From assembly GCF_015767245.1 (NCBI RefSeq), contig NZ_JADOTV010000027.1, forward strand, positions 1 to 52,416: a DNA stretch of 52,416 nucleotides. Direction: 5' to 3'. Position 1 is the first letter of the stretch. Every line of letters starts with the position of its first letter. The stretch comes from Aureivirga sp. CE67. GTDB lineage: Bacteria > Bacteroidota > Bacteroidia > Flavobacteriales > Flavobacteriaceae. Shown here piece after piece: positions 42,757 to 51,242 of the stretch. The notes under the pieces were generated by a model. That model searched no databases and was not told the DNA's origin. It saw nothing but the letters and a program-made list of their open reading frames with translations. A program made the translations under genes and the position numbers.

Positions 42757-42764
42757 CAAATTTA
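42757..42764 (-). promoter_or_regulatory. Probable -7 box for the MBOAT/SGNH operon
   Basis: On the minus strand TAAATTTG matches TAnnTTTG, 47 bp before the start at 42710. No clear -33 box. Confidence 0.48.
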
Positions 42765-42858
42765 AAAAGTTTATGATATTAATTCGTTAAAAAAGGATGC
42801 TATTAATGTAAAAATCAACTTGCTTTTTTGAATAATATTAAAACTCTTAATATTAGGT

Positions 42859-42890
42859 ATAAAAAAATCCAGAACGCTAATTCTGGATTT
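42859..42890 (-). terminator. Terminator after the small beta-barrel gene (duplicate A)
   Basis: Stem AAATCCAGAA / TTCTGGATTT with loop CGCTAA; minus-strand T-run of seven. The 32 bases are identical, loop included, to 43518-43549. Confidence 0.85.
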
Positions 42891-42914
42891 AAATTTATTT
42901 TGAGTGAATTTCAA

Positions 42915-43430
42915 TTAGAAACTATATCCAAGTTTTAAACCGAAATCAGCAGTATAAACAGTATCATCACTTATGCTATAACCATCAGGAATGTTGTCAC
43001 TTTTTCCTCCATATCCTAAATTGAAATCAATTGTGAATCCAGAGTCAAAAATCCATTGGTATCCAAAACCTGCACCATATTTAAAAACACTACCTTTTTC
43101 ATCTTCAACACTAAAAGTAACGAATCCTAAGTATGGTCCAACATAAAATCCTTCAATTTCTTCATAGAAATAGTATTTACCACGTAATCCAACACCAAAA
43201 ACTTTTTCTTCAAATGTGATATCAGCAAGACCTTCATCAATTAATGATGGTTTACTAAATTCATGTTTAGCACCAGTACTTAATGATACTGACGCTGCAA
43301 AATGATCTGCAATTTTTCTTTCATACTCTAAAGCCCATCCACTGAAATTGTATCCAACTTTCACACTATTTTCTTGTGCAAATGTTGTTACTGAAATAAA
43401 TAAGGCTAAAAGAAATACTAACTTTTTCAT
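42915..43430 (-). CDS. Small outer-membrane beta-barrel protein
   Basis: A 171-aa protein with signal peptide (LVFLLALFISVTTFAQ) and alternating amphipathic strands ending in aromatic residues, closing GLKLGYSF. It resembles OmpW/OmpX-like eight-strand 'porin family' barrels of Bacteroidota. No enzymatic motif. It has its own AT-rich upstream region and lies between two identical terminators. Confidence 0.85.
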   Translation of the reverse strand: MKKLVFLLALFISVTTFAQENSVKVGYNFSGWALEYERKIADHFAASVSLSTGAKHEFSKPSLIDEGLADITFEEKVFGVGLRGKYYFYEEIEGFYVGPYLGFVTFSVEDEKGSVFKYGAGFGYQWIFDSGFTIDFNLGYGGKSDNIPDGYSISDDTVYTADFGLKLGYSF

Positions 43431-43517
43431 AATTATAATTTGTTGTTAAAAAATGCAATTATAATTAAAAAAAATATAAAATAAATATATTATGTATTAA
43501 AAATATATTATATAAAC

Positions 43518-43552
43518 ATAAAAAAATCCAGAACGCTAATTCTGGATTTTTT
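43518..43552 (-). terminator. Terminator after the deoxynucleoside kinase gene (duplicate B)
   Basis: Identical over 32 bases to 42859-42890: stem AAATCCAGAA / TTCTGGATTT, loop CGCTAA. T-runs on both strands. It lies 18 bp after the kinase stop. Confidence 0.87.
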
Positions 43553-43569
43553 TATGTTTTGTTGGAATT

Positions 43570-44190
43570 TTATTTATTAAAAAGTCCGTTGATTTGTCCA
43601 TCAATTTTGTCGATGATAAACCCTAAATCTTCTTCTTTATCGATGAAGTTTAGGTCGTCTACATCAATAATCAATAAGTTCCCTTTGTCGTATTTAGAAA
43701 TCCAAGCTTCGTATCTTTCATTTAATCTACTTAAATAATCGATGCTGATTGAGTTTTCATAATCGCGTCCTCTTTTGTGGATATGTCCAACTAAAGTAGG
43801 AATCGAAGCTCTTAAATAAATTAATAAATCTGGTGGCGAAACCAATCTTTCCATCAATTCAAATAAAGACTCATAGTTATTAAAATCTCTATTTGTCATC
43901 AACCCCATTGCATGTAAATTTGGTGCGAAAATATGCGCATCTTCATAGATCGTTCTATCTTGAATAATTTCTTTTCCACTTTCACGAATATCTAAAACTT
44001 GGCGAAAACGACTATTCAAGAAAAACACTTGTAAGTTAAAAGACCAACGCTCCATTTCTCCATAAAAGTCATCTAAATATGGATTTTCTTCAACTGATTC
44101 AAAATGTGGTTCCCAATTATAATGTTTCGCTAACATCTTGGTTAGCGTAGTTTTACCTGCTCCAATATTTCCAGCAATTGCTACGTGCAT
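43570..44190 (-). CDS. Deoxynucleoside kinase (dNK family)
   Basis: A 206-aa kinase with P-loop GNIGAGKTT (7-15) and the family DRTIYEDAHIF (DRx) motif around 78-88, then a lid region with HIHKRGRDYE. It phosphorylates deoxynucleosides for salvage; the base preference (dA/dG or dC/dT) is not clear. Length and motifs are standard. It lies 35 bp after the preceding minus-strand gene, so possibly co-transcribed. Confidence 0.93.
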   Translation of the reverse strand: MHVAIAGNIGAGKTTLTKMLAKHYNWEPHFESVEENPYLDDFYGEMERWSFNLQVFFLNSRFRQVLDIRESGKEIIQDRTIYEDAHIFAPNLHAMGLMTNRDFNNYESLFELMERLVSPPDLLIYLRASIPTLVGHIHKRGRDYENSISIDYLSRLNERYEAWISKYDKGNLLIIDVDDLNFIDKEEDLGFIIDKIDGQINGLFNK

Positions 44191-44225
44191 AATCTATTTT
44201 CTGAATAAAAAATTAAGGGATAAAG

Positions 44226-45002
44226 TTAATCATTTTTTGAAATTTCAAACACTTTAATTTGCTTTCTTTCAAAAATATAAAGATAATTCTCATTTGAATA
44301 AAAATCCTTAATTTCTTTTGCTGAAAGATTTATTTTTTTAAGACTTTTATCAGAGAATAACTTATAAAAAGAATCTTCTGTTTTTAATATCAAATCATTT
44401 GAATTTGTTTCTATTTTTTCTATTTCCAAATCTTTCTCTATGTTGGTCATATTCAGTTGTAAATTCAGTTCTATGATGCTATTTTTTTCTGTTAAAAGCC
44501 AACAAAAATTATAGTTTGAAGTCATTTCTTTGATTTCGTTATTTCGAATAAACTCCGACTCTAGAATAATTCTTTTCATTCGATAATCGTATAAAAATAC
44601 TTTTTGAAAAACATCCGAATAAATCCAAACATTTGAATCTGTAGATTTTCTTATAAAAGTCATGTTTAAGTCTAGAAGTTCGATAGTTTCTATCTTAATC
44701 AAGTTTCGATTTAAAATATCAAAGCTGGAAAAATCCTTATAGAAAATAATAATTTTTGTAGGATCTGTAATATCTACAGAGCTGATATTTCCCAAACTAA
44801 TATTTGCATAAGAAAGCAGATTACTGTCTGTTTTTTTGTATAAAATATTGTCTTTTACAAAATAGAAATTTTCAAAAGTATCTACGCCAACAAAGGAATC
44901 TGCATCTAAAGGAATTTCTTTGACCAAAGTTGCTTTGATTTGAGAAAAACCTAAAATTGAAAATAGCATAAAGATGCTGACAAAAAATAGTTTTAGTTTC
45001 AT
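44226..45002 (-). CDS. Secreted protein of unknown function, possible beta-propeller
   Basis: A 258-aa protein with a signal peptide (FFVSIFMLFSILGFSQ). The mature part is a string of short strand-like repeats (NFYFVKDNILYKK, then SNVWIYSDVFQKVFLYDY, then NENYLYIFERKQIKVFEI), suggestive of a beta-propeller. Similar proteins sit upstream of the deoxynucleoside kinase gene in other flavobacteria as far as I recall. No motif points to a function. Confidence 0.78.
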   Translation of the reverse strand: MKLKLFFVSIFMLFSILGFSQIKATLVKEIPLDADSFVGVDTFENFYFVKDNILYKKTDSNLLSYANISLGNISSVDITDPTKIIIFYKDFSSFDILNRNLIKIETIELLDLNMTFIRKSTDSNVWIYSDVFQKVFLYDYRMKRIILESEFIRNNEIKEMTSNYNFCWLLTEKNSIIELNLQLNMTNIEKDLEIEKIETNSNDLILKTEDSFYKLFSDKSLKKINLSAKEIKDFYSNENYLYIFERKQIKVFEISKND

Positions 45003-45019
45003 TGGATTCTAGTTTTATT

Positions 45020-45027
45020 CAAAAATA
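45020..45027 (-). promoter_or_regulatory. Possible -7 box for the propeller-like gene / kinase unit
   Basis: On the minus strand TATTTTTG matches TAnnTTTG, 18 bp before the start at 45002. No clear -33 box. Confidence 0.42.
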
Positions 45028-45134
45028 ACTATTAAAAAGATAAAATATTTCATAAAAATTTCCATAGCTGCTTTCTTACAAGAAATAGCTAAGTTTTTAA
45101 TAAATTGCAGTCTATATTATTTAAATCAAAAACA

Positions 45135-45590
45135 ATGAAAGAAGCATTTGATGTTTTGCAAAGAACTAGAGAGACATTCCTGAAAGTGATTGAAGGATTA
45201 TCTATTGAAGAATTGAATACGATTCCAAAAGGATTTAAAAATAATATCGTTTGGAATATGAATCATTTGACGGTTACGCAACAATTATTGTGTCATAAAT
45301 TATCTGGAGAACCTTGTTTGGTAGATGATGAATTTATCGAGCTTTATAGAAAAGGAACACATCCAGTACATAAAATAGATTTAGAATTATTTGAAGAACA
45401 AAAGAAGCTGTTTTTAGAAATTCCTTTAAAGACAAAAGAACTTTATGAAAAAGGTCATTTCAAAAACTATCATACTTATATGACAAGTGCAAATGTAGAA
45501 TTGGATTCTTTTGAAAAAGCACTTCAGTTTAATAATTTCCACGAAGGAATTCACTTTGGGTCTATTTTAGCTCTGAAAAAAGTAATCTAA
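45135..45590 (+). CDS. DinB-family protein (DinB_2-like)
   Basis: I use the ATG at 45135 (MKEAFDVLQRTRETFLKVIEG, 151 aa). A TTG ten codons earlier would add a non-family extension. It is a four-helix bundle of the DinB/YfiT superfamily with His candidates for the metal site in NMNHLTVTQ and NFHEGIHFGS. Members include thiol S-transferases; many in Bacteroidota are uncharacterised. Lies alone between divergent and co-directed genes. Confidence 0.85.
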   Translation: MKEAFDVLQRTRETFLKVIEGLSIEELNTIPKGFKNNIVWNMNHLTVTQQLLCHKLSGEPCLVDDEFIELYRKGTHPVHKIDLELFEEQKKLFLEIPLKTKELYEKGHFKNYHTYMTSANVELDSFEKALQFNNFHEGIHFGSILALKKVI

Positions 45591-45706
45591 AAGATTTAAA
45601 GCTAAATAACAGAACAAAGGAATTTGTTTTTTATTGAAAGACGAATTTTTGAAAGAGATATTTTCTTATAAGTTTATCTTTTTACTTCAAAAATAGAATA
45701 CACAGA

Positions 45707-46852
45707 ATGAAATTTAATACAAAAGCAATACACGGAAAGCAAGAACATGATCCTTCTACAGGAGCTGTAATGCCTCCGATTTATCAGACTTCAACGTATG
45801 CACAAACTTCTCCGGGAGCGCATAAAGGTTATGAATATTCAAGATCTTCGAATCCAACGAGAACTGCTTTAGAAAATGCTATAGCGAGTATCGAAAATGG
45901 AGAATTTGGTTTAGCATTTGGTTCTGGTTTGGCTGCAATAGATTGTGTTTTGAAGCTTCTAAAACCAGGAGATGAAGTTATTTCAACCAACGATTTATAC
46001 GGAGGAACTTATCGAATTTTTACAAGAGTTTTTGAGCAATATGGAATCAAATTTCATTTTGTTGGAATGGAAAATGCAGATAATATTGAGAATTTTGTAA
46101 ATGAAAACACAAAAATGGTTTGGGTAGAAACACCAACCAATCCGATGATGAATATTATCGATATCAAAAAATCTGCGGAGGTTTCTAAAAAGCATAATTT
46201 ACTTTTGGTAGTCGATAATACGTTTGCAACACCATATTTACAAAATCCACTGGATTTGGGAGCGGATATCGTAATGCATTCTGCTACAAAATATCTTGGA
46301 GGTCATTCGGATGTTGTGATGGGAGCTTTAGTTGTTAATGATAAAGATTTAGCAGACAGATTATATTTTATTCAAAATTCTTGTGGTGCAATCTGCGGAC
46401 CAATGGACAGTTTTTTAGTTTTGAGAGGAATCAAAACATTACATGTTCGTATGCAGCGCCATTGTGAAAACGGTAGAGCTGTGGCAGAATTTTTAGCTTC
46501 ACATCCGAAAGTAGAAAAGGTATATTGGCCAGGATTTGAAACACATCCTAATCATGAGATTGCAAAAGAGCAAATGCGAGATTTTGGTGGAATGATTTCT
46601 TTTACAACTGTTGGAGATAATTTAGAAAATGCATTAAAAATTGTAGAAAATCTGAAAATTATCACTTTGGCAGAATCTCTTGGAGGTGTAGAATCTTTAG
46701 TTGGTCACCCGGTTTCGATGACGCATGCTTCGATTCCAAAAGAAGAAAGAGAAAAAATAGGAGTCGTAGATTCTTTGATTCGCTTAAGTGTAGGAATTGA
46801 GGATAAAGATGACTTAATTGAAGATTTAAAAAATGCTTTAGAGCTTATTTAA
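45707..46852 (+). CDS. Cystathionine gamma-synthase / gamma-lyase family PLP enzyme
   Basis: A 381-aa pyridoxal-phosphate enzyme of the Cys/Met metabolism family. The PLP-binding Lys195 lies in [32 protein letters not shown]-like NDLYGGTYR and [17 protein letters not shown] are conserved. Family members make cystathionine from acylated homoserine and cysteine, or split it; sequence alone does not decide. There is no SAM riboswitch-like sequence upstream. Monocistronic. Confidence 0.94.
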   Translation: MKFNTKAIHGKQEHDPSTGAVMPPIYQTSTYAQTSPGAHKGYEYSRSSNPTRTALENAIASIENGEFGLAFGSGLAAIDCVLKLLKPGDEVISTNDLYGGTYRIFTRVFEQYGIKFHFVGMENADNIENFVNENTKMVWVETPTNPMMNIIDIKKSAEVSKKHNLLLVVDNTFATPYLQNPLDLGADIVMHSATKYLGGHSDVVMGALVVNDKDLADRLYFIQNSCGAICGPMDSFLVLRGIKTLHVRMQRHCENGRAVAEFLASHPKVEKVYWPGFETHPNHEIAKEQMRDFGGMISFTTVGDNLENALKIVENLKIITLAESLGGVESLVGHPVSMTHASIPKEEREKIGVVDSLIRLSVGIEDKDDLIEDLKNALELI

Positions 46853-46861
46853 AATAAAAAT

Positions 46862-46904
46862 AAAACATCCCAATTCTTTCATTTAGAATTGGGATGTTTT
46901 TTGG
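46862..46904. terminator. Bidirectional terminator after the PLP enzyme gene
   Basis: A 16-bp perfect stem AAAACATCCCAATTCT (46862-46877) / AGAATTGGGATGTTTT (46885-46900), loop of seven, T-run on the plus strand. Also serves the convergent lipoprotein gene. Confidence 0.93.
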
Positions 46905-46917
46905 AAAATGAAAAGAA

Positions 46918-47466
46918 TTATTTCGAAGCCCAGTCCATGACTTTCCACGATCCATTTTTATTTTTAAGTTTTAAACTATGATTTCCATATTTTAAAGAAG
47001 CATTTTCTAAACTGATAGAATCTGACTGAAAATTCATGGTAGAAATACTTTCTTGTGTGAATTCTTTTGGAGTAAGATAAAAAGGATTTTCATTGAATTT
47101 ACAAGGAAAAACAGCAGGATCTCCTTTTACTCCTTTTTCTTGCATTTCAAAAATTACATCCAAACATTCACCTAACCAATATTCTTTTTCTTTCTGAATG
47201 AAATCTTCACTAAACTTTCCAGATTTTTTCAAAAAAGAAACATAATCATCGATTTTAAACATATTTACAGCATTAAATCCTCCTTCATCAACAAATACAA
47301 TTGCTTTTCTTTTTTCTAAAAGTTCTTTTTTGTTTTTCAGATACCACTGAAAGAATTCCTTCGAACTTGCAGTTGCCTCTTTTTCGGCTTTTGCTACCGG
47401 ATCTTCAGAGCAAGAAAAAAGTAAAGGAAAAGCAATGATAGCTAGTAGAGCGTATTTTTTTAACAT
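46918..47466 (-). CDS. Small lipoprotein, unknown function (DUF3828-like)
   Basis: Start taken at MLKKYALLAIIAFPLLFSC; an ATG three codons upstream (47475) is also possible. Lipobox Cys19 marks it as a lipoprotein of about 182 aa. ASSKEFFQWYLKN after the signal resembles the start of DUF3828-type periplasmic domains, and NGSWKVMDW near the end fits an NTF2-like fold. No catalytic motif. Confidence 0.8.
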   Translation of the reverse strand: MLKKYALLAIIAFPLLFSCSEDPVAKAEKEATASSKEFFQWYLKNKKELLEKRKAIVFVDEGGFNAVNMFKIDDYVSFLKKSGKFSEDFIQKEKEYWLGECLDVIFEMQEKGVKGDPAVFPCKFNENPFYLTPKEFTQESISTMNFQSDSISLENASLKYGNHSLKLKNKNGSWKVMDWASK

Positions 47467-47488
47467 ATATGACAATTTTGAATTTTGT

Positions 47489-47496
47489 CAAATCTA
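47489..47496 (-). promoter_or_regulatory. Probable -7 box for the small lipoprotein gene
   Basis: On the minus strand TAGATTTG matches TAnnTTTG, 22-30 bp before the possible starts. Overlaps a short inverted repeat GACAA...TTGTC (47471-47489). Confidence 0.45.
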
Positions 47497-47538
47497 AAAA
47501 AATAAACGCATTGATTTTAATACTTTTTTAAAAACTCA

Positions 47539-48882
47539 TTAGTAAAATACATTATGCGGGCCAGTTAAGTTTCCAGCTCCCGTACTATGTTCATAAAAAT
47601 GAAAACGTTTTTCGATACTATGTTTTTCATTTCCATCCCAGTCTTTATACTTTTTTGTAACCGTAATTGTTGGCTTATAACCAGGATTGATAAACTCTTG
47701 ATGTCTTCCATCAATTACAATTTCAGCCAAAGGATATTCATGCTTATCTTCTTTACCAACATGTTCCGCCCAAAGACGTTTCCACTCATAAATAGGAATA
47801 ACAATTAAAGTAGATTCCCAAGCAGCATCTCCAGAAACTAAATGTCCACGAGGAACAAAAACTTCGTTGGAAGTATAACCTGTATGACATTTTAATCTAC
47901 CAAGATCTTGTTGATTTCCATCTCTATCAAAATACCTACCACCAATATTTGTGTGAATTGCTTGGTGCACTCTTTCATTATGATAAACTTGATAGCGAAC
48001 TTTTACTTTTCTACAAGGAGAATTTTCTAAGTTTGCTTTATCAAGAATAGCACTTTTGTTTCCATGAATTTCTACATTATTTTCAAAATCAGAAATATTC
48101 GAAACCCATTTACACAAATCATTATTATAGGTAACCGTCATTTCAGGATTATTTACAATCCGAACTTTATCTTGAATCAAATTTCCATCACCGAGTTTAT
48201 TTATCCAAGAAACATCCTTAATTCCCGTATTTTCAATTTCAATTCCATTCAGAGCAAAAAGTCGCTCAAAGAAATCCATAGATTCTAGTTTTGGTAAATC
48301 TGAAAAATGAATATGTCCATTCAATCTACCTAAAGAAGTAAAAGCAGTAATTTCTTTCAAATTTTCATTTGCTCTAATCTGAAGATTATTCCCCAAATCT
48401 GTCAATCCGTTAAAACCAGCGATCGTTTCCAGATTCGGATTTTCATAAATAGTAATAGAGTTGGAGGCAATCATTCCATTAAAACCCTCGATAGATTTCA
48501 GGTTTGGATTTTCGATAATAACCAATCGAGTATAAATTCGATCAATATCATCAAAACCAGAAACCGTTTCTAAAGCAGCATTATCACGAATGACCAATTC
48601 TCCATATAGACTCTTGATTTGTTCTGATAAATTAGACAAATCTGTAATGTCTTCACCAGAAACAATAATAATTCCCTGAATGATTCCGCTTTCGCACCTA
48701 AATTCGTCCACTTCCTTCTGAGAAGAAAGAACCAATTCATATACGACACATTCGTTTTCAGCAAGCATTCTAGAATTCAATTCAGTGTCGGAGTTCTTTT
48801 GCATGTCCGATTCCATAGTGTCTTTCGTACATCCAATAACAAAAAGTAAGGTTAGTATTATGAGGAGGGGTAAAGGTTTCAT
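47539..48882 (-). CDS. Lipoprotein with receptor L-domain-like repeats and an unknown C-terminal domain
   Basis: A 447-aa lipoprotein (LLFVIGC, Cys18). Residues ~60-260 carry at least four leucine-rich, L-domain-like repeats: LVIRDNAALETVSGF, LVIIENPNLKSIEGF, ITIYENPNLETIAGF and LQIRANENLKEITAF. The last ~160 residues form a different domain (VKVRYQVYHNERVHQAIHTN, CHTGYTSNEVFVPRGHLVSG) that I do not recognise. It probably faces the outside and binds a ligand. No partner gene is adjacent. Confidence 0.8.
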   Translation of the reverse strand: MKPLPLLIILTLLFVIGCTKDTMESDMQKNSDTELNSRMLAENECVVYELVLSSQKEVDEFRCESGIIQGIIIVSGEDITDLSNLSEQIKSLYGELVIRDNAALETVSGFDDIDRIYTRLVIIENPNLKSIEGFNGMIASNSITIYENPNLETIAGFNGLTDLGNNLQIRANENLKEITAFTSLGRLNGHIHFSDLPKLESMDFFERLFALNGIEIENTGIKDVSWINKLGDGNLIQDKVRIVNNPEMTVTYNNDLCKWVSNISDFENNVEIHGNKSAILDKANLENSPCRKVKVRYQVYHNERVHQAIHTNIGGRYFDRDGNQQDLGRLKCHTGYTSNEVFVPRGHLVSGDAAWESTLIVIPIYEWKRLWAEHVGKEDKHEYPLAEIVIDGRHQEFINPGYKPTITVTKKYKDWDGNEKHSIEKRFHFYEHSTGAGNLTGPHNVFY

Positions 48883-49347
48883 AATACAAGGTTTTTAAGT
48901 TGATTCTCAAATTTCCTCTTTTTAAAAATAAATCACTGTTAAAAAACAAGTAATTACCTTTTAATTATATTTTTCAAAAGAAAAAATTAGTAAAAAATAA
49001 AATCATCTTTAGAAATTATGAAAACAACAAGTTAAATTAAGTGAATTTTAGGGCATGACCCTCTGGGTCGGGCTTTCCATTTCAAGTTCGCAGTTTTTTT
49101 TTAAGTTTTTTAAAATCTTTTATTTAGCTTCCTTTGGTCGCTATAAAAGATCAAAAAAACTAGAAAAAAAACCTTTACGAGCTTTCCATTTCAATCCCTC
49201 ATGCAAAGAACACAGAACTTTAACAAAGTTTATAGGAATAAAAATAAAGAAGCGTCAATTCTAAGAATTTTACCCTTAATGAGTTATAATTTTATTTTTC
49301 TAAAATGTTAAAAAATAAACACCAGAAAAAAATGATAAAAATCCTAT
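48883..49347. other. Intergenic region before the ribosomal protein operon
   Basis: No gene. Holds AT-rich sequence, the dispersed element at 49050-49204, and the start of the rplM promoter region. An open frame at 49055-49264 lies inside the repeat and is not a gene. Confidence 0.6.
49050..49204 (-). repeat. Dispersed GGGATT...GGAAAGCCC element, copy 4 (inverted, longer)
   Basis: On the minus strand it reads GCATGAGGGATTGAAATGG ... GGAAAGCCCGACCCAGAGGG ... CATGCCC. The ends GCATGA / TCATGC are inverted. It shares both conserved ends with the copies at 570, 9266 and 38304 but has a different, longer middle (about 155 bp). Confidence 0.65.
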
Positions 49348-49377
49348 TTGCTATATTAAGAAATAGTTATACCTTTG
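49348..49377 (+). promoter_or_regulatory. Promoter of the rplM-rpsI-rpsB operon
   Basis: TTG at 49348-49350, a 19-bp spacer and TACCTTTG at 49370-49377: an exact fit to the Bacteroidota TTG-N19-TAnnTTTG promoter. Transcription should start near 49383. Confidence 0.85.
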
Positions 49378-49425
49378 CAGACCCGATTACGGGATAGGAA
49401 TGTTTAATTGACAAATAAGATTAGT

Positions 49426-49881
49426 GTGAACACATTAAGTTACAAAACAGTATCAGCAAACAAGAACACTGTAAACAAAGAGTGGATCCTTGTTGATGCT
49501 AACGGAGAAACATTAGGACGTTTGGCTTCTAAAGTTGCAAAACTAATTAGAGGAAAATATAAGCCTAATTATACACCTCACGTAGATTGCGGAGACAATG
49601 TAGTAGTAATCAACGCTGAGAAGATCAATTTAACTGGAAAGAAGTGGACTGAGAAATCATACATCCGTCACACAGGTTATCCAGGAGGACAAAAATCACT
49701 TACAGCGACAGAGATGTTTGAGAAAGATCCTACACGTTTAGTTGAGAAAGCTGTAAAAGGAATGTTACCAAAAAACAAATTAGGTAGCGCTTTATATAGA
49801 AATTTATACGTATACGCAGGATCTGAGCACAAACAAGAAGCTCAAGAACCTAAAGCTATTAACTTAAACGACCTTAAATAA
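49426..49881 (+). CDS. rplM: 50S ribosomal protein L13
   Basis: Ribosomal protein uL13, 151 aa with start GTG at 49426 (MNTLSYKT in family style). A TTG six codons upstream keeps the frame open, but flavobacterial L13 typically begins MNTLSYKT-like or MDTLSYKT-like. Conserved VDANGETLGRLASKVAKLIRG and HVDCGDNVVVINAEKI are present. First gene of the operon; rpsI follows after 3 bp. A four-codon open frame ATG-TTT-AAT-TGA (49400-49411) lies in its leader. Confidence 0.95.
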   Translation: MNTLSYKTVSANKNTVNKEWILVDANGETLGRLASKVAKLIRGKYKPNYTPHVDCGDNVVVINAEKINLTGKKWTEKSYIRHTGYPGGQKSLTATEMFEKDPTRLVEKAVKGMLPKNKLGSALYRNLYVYAGSEHKQEAQEPKAINLNDLK

Positions 49882-49884
49882 TAT

Positions 49885-50271
49885 ATGGAAATTGTTCATA
49901 AAATAGGTAGAAGAAAAACAGCTGTAGCTCGTATTTACCTTTCAGCAGGAGAGGGGAACATTACAGTAAACAAAAAAGAATTAAATGATTATTTTCCAAC
50001 AGCAACTTTACAATACAAAGTAAAGCAAGCTTTAGCCTTAACTGGTAACGAAGCTGCTTATGATGTAAAAGTAAACGTTTACGGAGGAGGAATCACTGGA
50101 CAAGCTGAAGCTATTCGTTTAGCAATTTCTAGAGCTTTATGTGAAATTAATGTTGAGCATAGAGGAGTGTTAAAACCAGAAGGATTACTTACAAGAGATC
50201 CAAGAATGGTTGAGCGTAAGAAATTCGGTCAGAAGAAAGCACGTAAGAAATTCCAATTCTCAAAACGTTAA
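49885..50271 (+). CDS. rpsI: 30S ribosomal protein S9
   Basis: Ribosomal protein uS9, 128 aa. VHKIGRRKTAVARIYLSAG opens the protein; VNVYGGGITGQAEAIRLAIS and the basic C-terminal tail RKKFQFSKR, which reaches the P-site tRNA, are present. Full length. Translation probably coupled to rplM, which ends 3 bp before. Confidence 0.98.
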   Translation: MEIVHKIGRRKTAVARIYLSAGEGNITVNKKELNDYFPTATLQYKVKQALALTGNEAAYDVKVNVYGGGITGQAEAIRLAISRALCEINVEHRGVLKPEGLLTRDPRMVERKKFGQKKARKKFQFSKR

Positions 50272-50330
50272 TCGTTTTTTATTTCGAGTATTACACTTTG
50301 TGTATACAAGATTTTTACAAAACAAAAATT

Positions 50331-50431
50331 CAGTTGCCGTTGTTCTAGAGACCATCTAGAAATTATGTTTAGCATCTAAATGCATAAGACCGAGAAAACT
50401 CGCTACTTGTGTATTGCTATCTCAACGGAAC
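50331..50431 (+). ncRNA. Structured leader RNA upstream of rpsB (candidate S2-responsive element)
   Basis: A multibranch fold can be drawn. A 9-bp closing stem, GTT-(G bulge)-CCGTTG (50333-50342) with CAACGGAAC (50423-50431), encloses three hairpins. These are TTCTAGA / TCTAGAA (50343-50361), GCAT-CTAA-ATGC (50372-50383) and CGAG-AAAA-CTCG (50391-50402). It ends 16 bases before the rpsB ATG. Position and shape suggest autogenous control by ribosomal protein S2. It may belong to a described class of ribosomal leader; I cannot check. Confidence 0.68.
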
Positions 50432-50447
50432 GTAAACAAGAAACAAA

Positions 50448-51191
50448 ATGGCAAACATAGATATTAAAGAATTATTAGACTCAGGTGTACACTTCGGACA
50501 CTTGACAAGAAAATGGAATCCTAGCATGGCTCCGTATATTTATACTGAGCGTAATGGAGTTCACATTATCGATTTATATAAGACTGCTGCTAAAATTGAA
50601 GAAGCGTCTAACGCATTAAGAAAGATCGCTACTTCAGGTAGACGTATTCTTTTTGTTGCTACAAAAAAGCAAGCTAAGGAAATCATCGCTGAGAAAGCAA
50701 AAGCTGTAAACATGCCTTACATCACTGAAAGATGGCCAGGAGGAATGTTAACAAACTTTGTAACTATCCGTAAAGCTGTTAAGAAAATGGCTCAAATTGA
50801 TAGAATGAAGGTTGATGGATCTTTCGCTGCTTTATCTAAGAGAGAGAAATTACAAATCGATCGTCAAAGAGAAAAACTTGAGAAAAACTTAGGTTCTATC
50901 GTTGATATGACTCGTTTACCAGGAGCTCTTTTTGTAGTGGACGTGAAAAAAGAACACATCGCAGTTGCTGAAGCTCAAAAATTAAACATTCCAATATTTG
51001 CAATGGTTGATACAAACTCAAACCCTAAAGGAATTGATTTTGTAATTCCTGCAAATGATGATGCTTCTAAGTCTATCGATAAAGTATTAGGATACGTAAC
51101 TGAAGCAATCGCAGAAGGTTTAGCTGAAAGAAAAGCTAGCAGAGAAAAAGCTAGTGAAGAAAAGAAAGCAAAAGAAGCTTCTGCTGAATAA
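50448..51191 (+). CDS. rpsB: 30S ribosomal protein S2
   Basis: Ribosomal protein uS2, 247 aa. IKELLDSGVHFGHLTRKWNP, then RPGGMLTNF-like RWPGGMLTNFVTIRK and FAMVDTNSNPKGIDFVIPANDD are diagnostic. The C-terminal ~25 residues are a Lys/Glu/Ala tail. It is separated from rpsI by a 176-base gap holding the structured leader and followed by a terminator before tsf. Confidence 0.98.
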   Translation: MANIDIKELLDSGVHFGHLTRKWNPSMAPYIYTERNGVHIIDLYKTAAKIEEASNALRKIATSGRRILFVATKKQAKEIIAEKAKAVNMPYITERWPGGMLTNFVTIRKAVKKMAQIDRMKVDGSFAALSKREKLQIDRQREKLEKNLGSIVDMTRLPGALFVVDVKKEHIAVAEAQKLNIPIFAMVDTNSNPKGIDFVIPANDDASKSIDKVLGYVTEAIAEGLAERKASREKASEEKKAKEASAE

Positions 51192-51207
51192 TTTGTAAAA
51201 AAATATT

Positions 51208-51233
51208 AACCCTAATTTAATTTTAGGGTTTTT
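51208..51233 (+). terminator. Terminator between rpsB and tsf
   Basis: Stem AACCCTAA (51208-51215) / TTAGGGTT (51223-51230), loop of seven, then T-run to 51233. The short T-run suggests it may be partly leaky. Confidence 0.72.
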
Positions 51234-51242
51234 AAAAAAATA

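Noticed and set aside
45105-45134. TTG start for the DinB-family gene
   Set aside because: The extra ten residues do not resemble the family start, and a good ATG (MKEAFDVL) lies at 45135.
45591-45706. SAM riboswitch upstream of the cystathionine synthase/lyase gene
   Set aside because: The gap is 116 bases and shows none of the conserved SAM-I or SAM-II core sequence or a terminator/antiterminator pair.
49055-49264. 69-codon open frame before the ribosomal operon
   Set aside because: It lies almost wholly inside the dispersed repeat (49050-49204) and has no recognisable protein features.
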